From Bacilli bacterium (GTDB lineage Bacteria > Bacillota_I > Bacilli_A > RFN20 > CAG-826), in assembly GCA_017534425.1 (NCBI GenBank), contig JAFXWB010000061.1, forward strand, positions 1 through 32,476: a stretch of DNA of 32,476 nucleotides, written 5' to 3'. The notes below the pieces were generated by a model. The model saw nothing but the letters and a program-made list of their open reading frames with translations, was not told the origin of the DNA and did not search any database. Made by a program: the position numbers and the translations under genes. Each line of letters begins with the position of its first letter. Position 1 is the first letter of the stretch. Below, piece after piece: positions 1 to 7,186 of this stretch.

Positions 1-65
1 CTTTGATAAAAGATTACATAAATTACTACAATTATGAGCGCCCGATGTACTGTCTTAAATACAAA

Positions 66-96
66 ACCCCACATCAGTATAAATCTGACATGGGGT
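66..96 (-). terminator. Intrinsic terminator after the PPi-phosphofructokinase gene
   Basis: Arms 66-77 and 85-96 form a 12-bp stem with a 7-nt loop. Two pairs that are mismatched in plus-strand RNA (C/A and A/C) become G-U wobbles in minus-strand RNA, so the helix is complete only in the minus transcript. It is followed by UUUUGUAUUU. This fits termination of the gene whose stop is at 170. Positions 1-65 beyond it show nothing recognisable. Confidence 0.75.
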
Positions 97-169
97 ATTG
101 ATGCTTTTTTTGAATTGTCTACTTTTCGTTGACTAGTTCAAAAGCCTCTCTTTTTTTACATTTGTCTTA

Positions 170-1831
170 TTATTCGCCTTTCTCAAGCACAAGTGTTCTT
201 GTTGTGATATCACAAACCTCTTTTGGTCCGTAATATTGAATTGCACCAGGGAAGACGAAACAAGTTTCTTTTGACCATTCATCTCTATGGGCTGCAAAGT
301 ACTTGAATGGTTTTCCATCTAACTCAACCAATGCTTTGCGGATAACTGGTTTGTCTTCACCGTTTCTTCTTTCTATGTTCATCATCTTTGTGATCGGCAT
401 ACCACCAGCAACCCATTGTTCTGCTGGAGCGGCAAGATTAGAAACTTTTGACAAGTAACCAGTGTATCCATATTGAATTAACATGAATGCATTGTAACCA
501 AGTGAATAACAATAATCTGCATCGAAATTGGATGGGAATGCGCATCTACCTTCATAACCAAAGAAATGATGTTGTCTCCCGAATTTACCAACAAATTCCC
601 CGGTTTTTTTGCGGTTTTTAAGTTCGTTTGCTACTAATTCAGAGAACAATTTTTCAGATTCAATGAGAGAAACTTGGACATTACCATGTGGATCTCTTTC
701 AAGGAACAATTGTTGTTGAATTGCTTCTGGAAGGAAGGCAAATACCTTCATTGATTCTTTGGATAAACCTTTTTCGATGAAAGCATATTTTTCTTTCCAA
801 GATGGCAATGCGTTAAATGCTTCAGTCTTGCTTCCTGCGAGTAATTCGTTAATTTCTGCGATCAAGACTTTAAATTCTGGAACGAACTCAACAATACCTT
901 CTGGAATGATAGCAACACCAAAATTATTTCCTTTAGATGCACGATAGCAAACTGAGTCAGCAATTTGCTTTGTAATGTCTTGAAGTGACATCTTCTTTGC
1001 TGCTACTTCTTCACCAATCAAACAAATGTTTGGTTGTGTCTCCAAAGCACATTCAAGTGCAACGTGCGATGCTGAACGGCCCATGACTTTAATGAAATGC
1101 CAATATTTCTTTGCAGAGTTAGCATCTCTTTCAATATTTCCAATTAATTCAGAGTATGTTTTTGTAGCTGTATCAAAGCCAAATGAGCAATCAATATCTT
1201 CATTCTTTAAGTCGCCATCAATTGTTTTTGGACAACCAATAACTTGAACTCCGGTTTTATGTGCGGCAAAGAATTCTGCTAAAACTGCTGCATTAGTATT
1301 TGAGTCGTCACCACCAATAATAACGATTGCGGTAATTCCGTGTTTCTTGCAAACTTCTGCAGCGACATTAAATTGTTCTTCAGTTTCAAGTTTTGTACGA
1401 CCTGACCCAATGATATCGAAACCACCAGTATTTCTGTATTGATCCATAAAATCTGCGGTAATTTCCACGAATTTATCTTCTAACAAACCACTTGGACCAC
1501 CTTTAAAGCCAAGCAAAATGTTTTCTTTGTTTGTGGCTTTTAAAGCATCAAATAATCCTGCGACAACGTTATGTCCACCTGGTGCTTGGCCACCAGAAAG
1601 AATAACACCAACGACTTGTTTCTTTGCTGGAGAAGTGTTCTTTCCTTTTTCAAAAGTGATTTCCTTTTTGCCATAGGTATTTGGAAATAATGCTTTAATC
1701 TTTTCTTGATCTGCTACTGAAGAAGTTTCTTTTCCTTCTTTAACACAGATATCATTAATACCATTTCTTAACATTCCAGGAAGTTTTGGAACGTATTTGT
1801 ATCTTTCAATTTGGAGGGGTGATAATTTCAT
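170..1831 (-). CDS. pfp: Pyrophosphate-dependent 6-phosphofructokinase, long form
   Basis: This enzyme phosphorylates fructose 6-phosphate to fructose 1,6-bisphosphate with pyrophosphate in place of ATP, a reversible cytosolic glycolytic step. At 553 residues it matches the long PPi-PFK class rather than the roughly 320-residue ATP-PFK. Visible family features are LSGGQAPGGHN at residues 78-88, GGDDSNTNAA from 173, where the Asp-Asp arrangement marks PPi specificity, the catalytic PKTIDGDL at 201-208, and MGRSASH further on. The start is supported by AAGAAGGA (1841-1848) upstream of ATG and by the usual N-terminal MKLSPLQ. It is a single-gene unit with its own promoter and terminators on both sides. 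PPi-based glycolysis is typical of anaerobic Bacilli and Acholeplasma-type organisms. Confidence 0.95.
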   Translation of the reverse strand: MKLSPLQIERYKYVPKLPGMLRNGINDICVKEGKETSSVADQEKIKALFPNTYGKKEITFEKGKNTSPAKKQVVGVILSGGQAPGGHNVVAGLFDALKATNKENILLGFKGGPSGLLEDKFVEITADFMDQYRNTGGFDIIGSGRTKLETEEQFNVAAEVCKKHGITAIVIIGGDDSNTNAAVLAEFFAAHKTGVQVIGCPKTIDGDLKNEDIDCSFGFDTATKTYSELIGNIERDANSAKKYWHFIKVMGRSASHVALECALETQPNICLIGEEVAAKKMSLQDITKQIADSVCYRASKGNNFGVAIIPEGIVEFVPEFKVLIAEINELLAGSKTEAFNALPSWKEKYAFIEKGLSKESMKVFAFLPEAIQQQLFLERDPHGNVQVSLIESEKLFSELVANELKNRKKTGEFVGKFGRQHHFFGYEGRCAFPSNFDADYCYSLGYNAFMLIQYGYTGYLSKVSNLAAPAEQWVAGGMPITKMMNIERRNGEDKPVIRKALVELDGKPFKYFAAHRDEWSKETCFVFPGAIQYYGPKEVCDITTRTLVLEKGE

Positions 1832-1862
1832 AAGTTTTACTCCTTCTTATGTGTCGCTAAAT

Positions 1863-1890
1863 ATTATATATTTCCAAGCATATAAAACAA
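1863..1890 (-). promoter_or_regulatory. SigA-type promoter of the phosphofructokinase gene
   Basis: On the minus strand a -35 TTGTTT (1885-1890) and a consensus -10 TATAAT (1863-1868) are separated by 16 nt. This places the transcript start about 25 nt upstream of the ATG at 1831. It lies just after the serA terminator, so the gene is transcribed independently. Confidence 0.7.
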
Positions 1891-1915
1891 GAATAAAAAT
1901 ATAATAATTAAGAAA

Positions 1916-1938
1916 AAGCACTGACTTTGTCAGTGCTT
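1916..1938 (-). terminator. Intrinsic terminator of the gdhA-serA operon
   Basis: A perfect 10-bp stem (1916-1925 with 1929-1938) with a UUU loop is followed on the minus strand by UUUUUCUUAAUU counting the closing pairs. It starts 18 nt after the serA stop codon and ends the four-gene operon. Confidence 0.9.
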
Positions 1939-1956
1939 ATATAAATATTTGTAATA

Positions 1957-3090
1957 TTATTTAATAATACGAACTCTTAGAACGCCCGGCAATGCTTTAA
2001 GAGTTTTCTCATCAAAGGATTTGCCTTCAGAGAGTGCTACGCCATAGCCTTTGTTAAAGGCCATAACATATTTCATTGCGCCTTTTGACACTACATCAGA
2101 TATTTCTTTTGCGTGGCTTTCTTCAAATAGGACCACCGCACGGGCTCCTTCTTTCTTACCCAAATCAACTCTTGGGAAGTTAACCGAGTTAATAATATTT
2201 CCGTTTTCGATATAATCGACAATTTGTTTTGCTGCCATTGCTGCACAGTTATCTTCTGCTTCTTCAGTTGATGCACCTAAGTGAGAAATAGCAACAACGC
2301 CTTTCATATTAGCGGTCTTATAATTTGGGAAGTCAGTAACATAACGTCTAACTTTGCCTGATTCAAGAGCCTCTCTCATATCGTCATCATTAACGATTGC
2401 ATCACGAGCACAGTTAACAAAGATTACGCCATCTTTACATTTTGCAAAGACATCTTTATTAATCATTCCTCTTGTAGCATCCATTAATGGAACATGAATT
2501 GAAACATAATCAGCACGTTTATACATTTCATCTGCTGGAACAATTTCCATATCAGCTGGGAAGAGATGTTTATTTCTTTCAATAGTTGCCTCAGATGGTT
2601 CAACGCCAAGAACATGCATTCCGAGTGCTCCTGCTGCTTGTGCGACAAGTGCTCCAATAGCACCACAACCAATAATTCCTAAGGTTTTTCCAAGAATTTC
2701 TGTTCCTGCGAATGCCGATTTAGCTTTCTCCATGGACTTGTTAATTAGTTCGTCATCCTTATTTGCTTGAACCCATTCCATTGATCCACGGATATCTCTG
2801 GCCGCGAGGAGCATACCAGCGATTGTTAATTCTTTAACTGCATTAGCGTTTGCACCAGGAGTATTAAAAACAACAACGCCAGCTTTTGCATATGCTTCAA
2901 GAGGAATATTGTTAACACCAGCACCGGCTCTTCCAACTGCTAAAACGTTTTCTGGAAGAGTTGTTTCAAGCATATTTGCGCTTCTAACAAGAATTGCATC
3001 AGCCTCATTAATATCTTCAGTAAAACCATAAGATGAAGGTAAAACCTTCAAGCCTACTGGAGAGATCTTATTTAAACAAAGTATTTTCAT
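1957..3090 (-). CDS. serA: D-3-phosphoglycerate dehydrogenase
   Basis: Catalyses NAD-dependent oxidation of 3-phosphoglycerate to 3-phosphohydroxypyruvate, the first step of serine synthesis. The 377-residue protein has the D-isomer 2-hydroxyacid dehydrogenase fold: NTPGANANAVKELT, the Rossmann motif GIIGCGAIGALVA, the catalytic Arg in NCARDAIV (usual form NCARGGIV), and the catalytic His in SHLGASTEEAE. After about residue 310 a roughly 70-residue ACT-like tail replaces the longer regulatory region of the full-length Bacillus enzyme. So this is the short form, and serine feedback may be weak or different. The start ATG overlaps the serC stop by one base (TAATG), which implies translational coupling. 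It is the last gene of the operon. Confidence 0.93.
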   Translation of the reverse strand: MKILCLNKISPVGLKVLPSSYGFTEDINEADAILVRSANMLETTLPENVLAVGRAGAGVNNIPLEAYAKAGVVVFNTPGANANAVKELTIAGMLLAARDIRGSMEWVQANKDDELINKSMEKAKSAFAGTEILGKTLGIIGCGAIGALVAQAAGALGMHVLGVEPSEATIERNKHLFPADMEIVPADEMYKRADYVSIHVPLMDATRGMINKDVFAKCKDGVIFVNCARDAIVNDDDMREALESGKVRRYVTDFPNYKTANMKGVVAISHLGASTEEAEDNCAAMAAKQIVDYIENGNIINSVNFPRVDLGKKEGARAVVLFEESHAKEISDVVSKGAMKYVMAFNKGYGVALSEGKSFDEKTLKALPGVLRVRIIK

Positions 3091-4172
3091 TATTTGTGAG
3101 CCTCTTCAAATTCTTTCATGTAAGCAACAAGTGCTCTAACACCATCAAGTGGCATAGCGTTATAAATTGAAGCACGAAGTCCACCAACTGATCTATGACC
3201 TTTAAGGTTTGTGAATTTATATTTCTTTGCGCCTTCTAAGAATTCAGCGTCTAATTCATCTGATGGGGTTCTGAATGTAACGTTCATTAAGGAACGAGAA
3301 TCTTTATCAACATATGGTCTATAGAAATCACTAGAATCTAAATAATCGTACAAAATAGCCGCTTTTTCCCTATTATTTTTGTCTCTAAACTCTAATCCAC
3401 CAGTTCTAAGTAACCATTTGAAGACAAGGCCACAAATGTAAATACCATAGGTTGGAGGAGTATTGTACATAGAGCCATTTTCAGCAGCGATTCTATAGTC
3501 TAGATATGCTGGAAGAGGTCTTGGAGCAGGTTTCTCAAGTAAATCGTTTCTAATAATAAAAATAGTAACGCCTGCTGGACCAACGTTTTTTTGAGCACCA
3601 GCATAAATAATTCCAAACTTTTTAACATCAATTGGTTCTGATAAGAAACATGATGACATATCACAAACTAATGGAATATCACCTGTATCTGGATATTCTT
3701 TAAATTTGGAACCATAAATTGTGTTATTGTCACACATATAGACATAGTCTGCATCTGAACTGAACTTAAGTGATTTAACATCTGGTATTTTTTTAAACCC
3801 ATTATCCTCACCAGATGCGATGACATTAACTTCACCATAAAGTTTGGCGTCCTTCATTGCTTTCTTTGTCCAAACACCAGTGTTAATTAAATCAATTTTT
3901 CCATTAAACATGAAATTCATTGGAATCATTGCAAAACCGAGTGTTGCACCACCTTGCATAAACAAAACTTTGTAATTGTCTGGAATACCAATTAACTTAC
4001 GAAGATCTGCTTCTGCTTCATCAATAATTTGTTGATAGGTTTTGCTACGGTGTGACATCTCCATTACGGACATTCCACTACCGTGGTAGTCGAGCATCTC
4101 TGCTGCTGCTTCCATAAGGACTTCCTCAGGTAACATAGCAGGACCTGCTGAGAAGTTGTAAATTCTACTCAT
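3090..4172 (-). CDS. serC: Phosphoserine aminotransferase
   Basis: A PLP enzyme that converts 3-phosphohydroxypyruvate plus glutamate to O-phosphoserine plus 2-oxoglutarate. The 360-residue protein starts MSRIYNFSAGPAMLPEEVL, the standard SerC N-terminus. MQGGATLGFAMIPMN and YAGAQKNVGPAGVT, with the PLP-binding Lys, are typical. The open frame continues upstream to 4295, but AAAGGAG at about 4181-4187 and the conserved N-terminus place the real start at 4172. The longer version would overlap the preceding gene and adds nothing family-like. The upstream DUF1015 stop lies inside this gene's ribosome-binding region, and serA follows with a 1-nt overlap. The glutamate donor is made by gdhA in the same operon. 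Confidence 0.95.
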   Translation of the reverse strand: MSRIYNFSAGPAMLPEEVLMEAAAEMLDYHGSGMSVMEMSHRSKTYQQIIDEAEADLRKLIGIPDNYKVLFMQGGATLGFAMIPMNFMFNGKIDLINTGVWTKKAMKDAKLYGEVNVIASGEDNGFKKIPDVKSLKFSSDADYVYMCDNNTIYGSKFKEYPDTGDIPLVCDMSSCFLSEPIDVKKFGIIYAGAQKNVGPAGVTIFIIRNDLLEKPAPRPLPAYLDYRIAAENGSMYNTPPTYGIYICGLVFKWLLRTGGLEFRDKNNREKAAILYDYLDSSDFYRPYVDKDSRSLMNVTFRTPSDELDAEFLEGAKKYKFTNLKGHRSVGGLRASIYNAMPLDGVRALVAYMKEFEEAHK

Positions 4173-4185
4173 ATCTTTTTCTCCT

Positions 4186-5403
4186 TTATTTAATTCTCTT
4201 AGATTCGAGATAATAACGTTTTTCTGTAGCATGCCCCATCGAGAATGCTTTTCTCGGTAAGACTTTATCTTTGGCAATATAGTCGAAGATATCACCTTTC
4301 GTGAGAGCAGGCATTATAATTGCAACACTTTTTGGATGGTTTTTAGCAACTTCAATTGCTTGATCTTCATCGTGTATGTAATCCACGCTTGCTTGCTTGT
4401 GCTCACTCAAGTAAGCATCCACATACGCTTGAACTTTTTCATACGCTTCAGGACCTACTTTAGGCATCATAAGTTTTCCTTTTCCGTATTCTACTGAATA
4501 TACATATGATTCATAAGAACCGCCTAATGCTTTATATAAGCCTTCTAAGAATGAAGCATCAGCATTAAATATGACGCGATGAATTGGTTCAAAAATTAAA
4601 CCTTCATCATAAATATTTAGAGCCTCAACAAGAGCATATCTTGCTGGATGGTTCGCCCTATCTTTTTCACTTAAATTAACTTTAATCTTATCCCAGTGAG
4701 CTTTCGCGGTTGCTAAGCTGTGGTTTCCATCTCCAACAATAAAAAGCAAACCATTATTGTTTTCTTTAAGTAGGCTCTCAAATTGTTTAATGATTGCAGA
4801 GGTATCAGAGATTCGATAACCAGTTAAATGACCGCCATCTTTATTGAGATCAAAGTCGTAAACTTTTTCAAAATTACCGCGATTTTCCCATAATTTTTCG
4901 ATAATTTGACGTTTTTTATCATCAAATAAGAACAAAATATGAGGAAGTTCGACTGGAGCGTTTTCTCTAATTTTTAATCTTGGAGGAATACGATCTACAA
5001 TAGTTGCTTCACTTGCTCTAATTAAAGATTTAACACCCTTTTCATATGAGTAATCTTCCAAATCTATTGAGATAACCAAACCTAGTCTTCTATCAACAAT
5101 AGATGTCTTTCTTTCAACAAGAATGAAACATTCACCTTGGTCAACTAAAACTCCGTTATCTAGATAATTTTGGATATTGTTATTAACTTTGTTAATAAAT
5201 TCTTTAGATTCAACTTTACCGAGATATGCTTCCGGGAACATCATACGTAAAGTAGATGGCTTATCACCAACTAACTTTTCGACATCTTCCCAGTAGTCTA
5301 ATTGAGAGGTAAATTGATCGCACGCGATGACTGCCCATGCGGTCATATCTATTCCTTTTTTAGGAAGAAGAATATGAGGTGCTTTTATGGTCGAAAAGGC
5401 CAT
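4186..5403 (-). CDS. DUF1015 family protein of the serine operon
   Basis: A 405-residue protein of the DUF1015 family (often annotated conserved hypothetical), cytosolic, with no signal peptide or membrane segment. The N-terminal KAPHILLPKKGIDMTAWAVI and the IVGDGNHSLATAKAHW segment near the middle are family hallmarks. GDGNHS resembles the DG(N/H)HR motif of ParB/sulfiredoxin-fold nucleotide enzymes, some of which (SerK, SbnI) act on free serine and phosphoserine; this similarity is my reading and not a search result. It is known to neighbour serA/serC in many Bacillota. Here it sits between gdhA (TAATG overlap) and serC (13 nt), with AAGGAG at 5411-5416. No serB is in the window, so a role in the phosphoserine-to-serine step or its control is plausible but unproven. 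Confidence 0.85.
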   Translation of the reverse strand: MAFSTIKAPHILLPKKGIDMTAWAVIACDQFTSQLDYWEDVEKLVGDKPSTLRMMFPEAYLGKVESKEFINKVNNNIQNYLDNGVLVDQGECFILVERKTSIVDRRLGLVISIDLEDYSYEKGVKSLIRASEATIVDRIPPRLKIRENAPVELPHILFLFDDKKRQIIEKLWENRGNFEKVYDFDLNKDGGHLTGYRISDTSAIIKQFESLLKENNNGLLFIVGDGNHSLATAKAHWDKIKVNLSEKDRANHPARYALVEALNIYDEGLIFEPIHRVIFNADASFLEGLYKALGGSYESYVYSVEYGKGKLMMPKVGPEAYEKVQAYVDAYLSEHKQASVDYIHDEDQAIEVAKNHPKSVAIIMPALTKGDIFDYIAKDKVLPRKAFSMGHATEKRYYLESKRIK

Positions 5404-6749
5404 TAACAGACTCCTTGAGCAAGCATTGCGTCTAAGACTTTTTCAAATCCAGCAATATTTGCACCTAGTGCTAAATTATTAGGTTGACCGTATTTTACTG
5501 CAGTTTCATGGCATTTTTTGAAGATATCCTTCATTATTTGTTTAAGTCTAGCGTCAACTTCTTCAAATGTCCATGAGAGGTGTAATGAGTTTTGTGACAT
5601 TTCTAACCCAGAGACTGCAACACCGCCAGCATTACTTGCTTTACCAGGAGCAAATAAGACGCCGTTTTCATTGAAGTAACGTATTGCTTCAACATCACAA
5701 GGCATATTGGCACCTTCAACTAGCATGTAACAGCCATTTTGTTTAAGAAGTTTTGCATCCTCTTCATGAATTTCACCTTGAGTTGCACACGGTAATGCAA
5801 TTTCACATTTAGCAAAACCCCACATTCCATGAGGGCCTTCATGCCATTCGATATTGTGGTCTTTAGCATAATCCTTTGAAAACATACCTTTTTGTTTTGA
5901 TTTAGCAACGATATAAGGAACGTCTAATCCTTTTGGATCATAAACAAAACCTTCAATATCAGACATACCAACGAGAACACCACCAAGTTGATTTAACTTT
6001 TCAGCAGCCATTCCACCAACTTTACCTGAGCCAGAAATAATAACTTTCTTGCCTTCAATAGTTGTATTTTTATATGTTTTTAACATCTCTTCTACAAAGT
6101 AGAGAAGTCCATAACCAGTTGCTTCTGGTCTTGCTAATGAACCTCCATAAGAGAAGTTCTTTCCAGTAAATGTTCCAGACCATTCATCTCTAAGCTTCTT
6201 GTAGTAGCCAAACATATATCCAATTTCACGAGCTCCTACGCCAAGATCTCCGGCAGGAACGTCAGTGTTAGGACCAATATGTCTAAATAATTCGGTCATA
6301 AGTGATTGACAGAATCTCATAACTTCGCCATCAGATTTGCCTCTTGGATCGAAGTCCGCACCACCTTTGCCGCCACCCATTGGAAGTCCGGTAAGTGAGT
6401 TTTTAAATGTTTGCTCAAACCCTAAGAATTTTAGAATTGATAAATTGACTGACTTATCAAATCTCATTCCGCCTTTGTATGGACCAATAGCAGAGTTAAA
6501 TTGAACTCGGTATCCAGTATTAACTCTAATCTTTCCATTATCATCAACCCATGGAACTATAAAACAGACTGTTCTTTCTGGTTCAACAATTCTTTCAAGG
6601 ATTGAGTATTTTTCAATTCGCGGGTCCTTATCTACAACATAGTCCATGGAGTCAAAGAATTCTTCAACTGCTGAGATGAATTCCTTTTGTTCTCCGTGTT
6701 TTGCCTTAATTTCATCAAGGACTCTATTCAAGTATTCACTTTTATACAT
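5403..6749 (-). CDS. gdhA: NADP-type glutamate dehydrogenase
   Basis: Assimilates ammonium by reductive amination of 2-oxoglutarate to glutamate; cytosolic hexamer. At 448 residues it is the usual length of the bacterial anabolic enzyme. Diagnostic stretches are PMGGGKGGADFDPRGKS with the catalytic Lys, PAGDLGVGAREIGYMFG, and GSGKVGGMAAEKL in the Rossmann domain. The ATG at 6749 is preceded by GAAAGGAA. It is the first gene of gdhA-DUF1015-serC-serA, so the glutamate made here feeds the SerC transamination. Its upstream region holds a promoter, a perfect cre match over the -10, and a terminator hairpin in the leader. Both catabolite repression and attenuation are therefore likely. NADPH preference is inferred from overall similarity. 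Confidence 0.95.
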   Translation of the reverse strand: MYKSEYLNRVLDEIKAKHGEQKEFISAVEEFFDSMDYVVDKDPRIEKYSILERIVEPERTVCFIVPWVDDNGKIRVNTGYRVQFNSAIGPYKGGMRFDKSVNLSILKFLGFEQTFKNSLTGLPMGGGKGGADFDPRGKSDGEVMRFCQSLMTELFRHIGPNTDVPAGDLGVGAREIGYMFGYYKKLRDEWSGTFTGKNFSYGGSLARPEATGYGLLYFVEEMLKTYKNTTIEGKKVIISGSGKVGGMAAEKLNQLGGVLVGMSDIEGFVYDPKGLDVPYIVAKSKQKGMFSKDYAKDHNIEWHEGPHGMWGFAKCEIALPCATQGEIHEEDAKLLKQNGCYMLVEGANMPCDVEAIRYFNENGVLFAPGKASNAGGVAVSGLEMSQNSLHLSWTFEEVDARLKQIMKDIFKKCHETAVKYGQPNNLALGANIAGFEKVLDAMLAQGVC

Positions 6750-6776
6750 ATGATTCCTTTCTTCCGTAAAAATAAA

Positions 6777-6802
6777 AAATCCCCCAAAAATTCGGGGGAT
6801 TT
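6777..6802 (-). terminator. Leader terminator (attenuator) just upstream of gdhA
   Basis: A 9-bp stem with five consecutive G-C pairs (6777-6785 with 6794-6802) is followed on the minus strand by UUUUUAUUUUU. Only 27 nt separate it from the gdhA ATG, too little for another promoter, so the hairpin lies inside the gdhA 5' leader. An 8-codon ORF (6805-6831, start ATG, stop TAA) ends 2 nt before it. No clear antiterminator helix or known riboswitch core was found. Confidence 0.65.
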
Positions 6803-6832
6803 AATTAACTACGAATACAATATATTCTCATA

Positions 6833-6848
6833 ATGATAACGCTTACAT
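6833..6848 (-). promoter_or_regulatory. cre (CcpA operator) overlapping the gdhA -10
   Basis: The minus-strand 16-mer ATGTAAGCGTTATCAT matches the Bacillota cre consensus WTGNAANCGNWWNCAW at every position. It covers the end of the -10 and the predicted start site, a position that blocks RNA polymerase. In Bacillus subtilis the catabolic rocG glutamate dehydrogenase is also CcpA-repressed, so the logic has precedent. A CcpA gene is not in the window. Confidence 0.7.
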
Positions 6849-6874
6849 TTTAGCACACACCCATGTTTACGCAA
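6847..6874 (-). promoter_or_regulatory. Probable gdhA promoter
   Basis: On the minus strand TTGCGT (6869-6874) lies 16 nt from a -10 TAAAAT (6847-6852), which is preceded by a TG two bases upstream as in extended -10 promoters. The predicted start is near 6840. An imperfect AAACG-N12-CGTTT palindrome (6873-6894) covers the -35 and could be an additional operator. Confidence 0.5.
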
Positions 6875-6938
6875 ACGATATTTATAATGCGTTTCTTATA
6901 AAATCTTTCTATCAAGATGTTTGCCTGCATCGAACGAC

Positions 6939-6967
6939 TTGTTTTTGGTTGTTTTTATTTATATAAT
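6939..6967 (+). promoter_or_regulatory. Promoter of the antisense RNA (antitoxin)
   Basis: On the plus strand TTGTTT (6939-6944) and a consensus TATAAT (6962-6967) are separated by 17 nt. It points toward the small hydrophobic gene, opposite to every other recognised gene, and is followed within 65 nt by an intrinsic terminator. It is one of the best promoter matches in the window. Confidence 0.7.
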
Positions 6968-6973
6968 GTTCTC

Positions 6974-7032
6974 AGAAGAACGAGGTCTCCTACGACTACT
7001 TGATGAGGTGAAGCCGGTAGGCCTCTTTTTTT
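6974..7032 (+). ncRNA. Convergent antisense RNA, candidate type I antitoxin
   Basis: Predicted transcript of about 55-60 nt from the plus-strand promoter at 6939-6967 to a seven-U tract at 7026-7032. GAGG plus CCTAC (6982-6985, 6989-6993) pair with GTAGG plus CCTC (7017-7025), giving a 9-bp terminator stem with a 3-nt bulge. The RNA runs into the stop codon of the 29-residue toxin-like gene and is complementary to the mRNA 3' region, as with Fst RNA II, RatA and SR4. Its GUCUCCU segment (6985-6991) could also pair with the toxin Shine-Dalgarno sequence. Start and end are inferred from signals only. Confidence 0.55.
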
Positions 7033-7120
7033 AACTAATTAAAAGTTTAACTAGTGCTAAAAGCAGGCAAACGATAATGAGCTTCAGAACTTTTGCTAGC
7101 TCTTTTTGTTCATTTTTCAT
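7031..7120 (-). CDS. Small hydrophobic peptide, candidate type I toxin
   Basis: A 29-codon ORF begins with ATG 8 nt after a consensus AGGAGG (7129-7134) and ends in TAA at 7031. The peptide has a charged N-terminus (MKNEQKELAK) followed by one Leu/Ile/Val-rich membrane segment (about residues 11-28) with two embedded lysines and one Cys. This is the architecture of membrane-acting type I toxins, but the sequence does not match Fst, TxpA, BsrG or Hol-Tox types that I know. The gene overlaps the end of a convergent antisense RNA, and its ribosome-binding site is locked in a hairpin. Alternatives are a plain small membrane protein or a gdhA-linked leader peptide. Function is inferred entirely from architecture. 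Confidence 0.6.
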   Translation of the reverse strand: MKNEQKELAKVLKLIIVCLLLALVKLLIS

Positions 7121-7128
7121 TTAAGATA

Positions 7129-7146
7129 CCTCCTTTCTGCAGGAGG
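7129..7146 (-). promoter_or_regulatory. Shine-Dalgarno-sequestering hairpin of the toxin mRNA
   Basis: In minus-strand RNA CCUCCU (7141-7146) pairs perfectly with the Shine-Dalgarno AGGAGG (7129-7134) across a 6-nt loop. A second small hairpin, CTCG-GAA-CGAG (7149-7159), lies just upstream. Blocking of the ribosome-binding site by a leader hairpin is a recurring feature of type I toxin mRNAs. Confidence 0.65.
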
Positions 7147-7186
7147 CTCTCGTTCCGAGTTTTAACGACTTTGCTTTGTCTTCACC

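Noticed and set aside
4173-4295. N-terminal 41-residue extension of serC
   Set aside because: It overlaps the end of the DUF1015 gene in another frame, resembles nothing in SerC, and the ribosome-binding site plus the conserved MSRIYNFSAGPA N-terminus fix the start at 4172.
6777-6960. Known riboswitch or T-box in the gdhA leader
   Set aside because: The predicted leader before the terminator is only about 40 nt and contains no T-box sequence, glutamine-riboswitch core or other aptamer signature that I can recognise.
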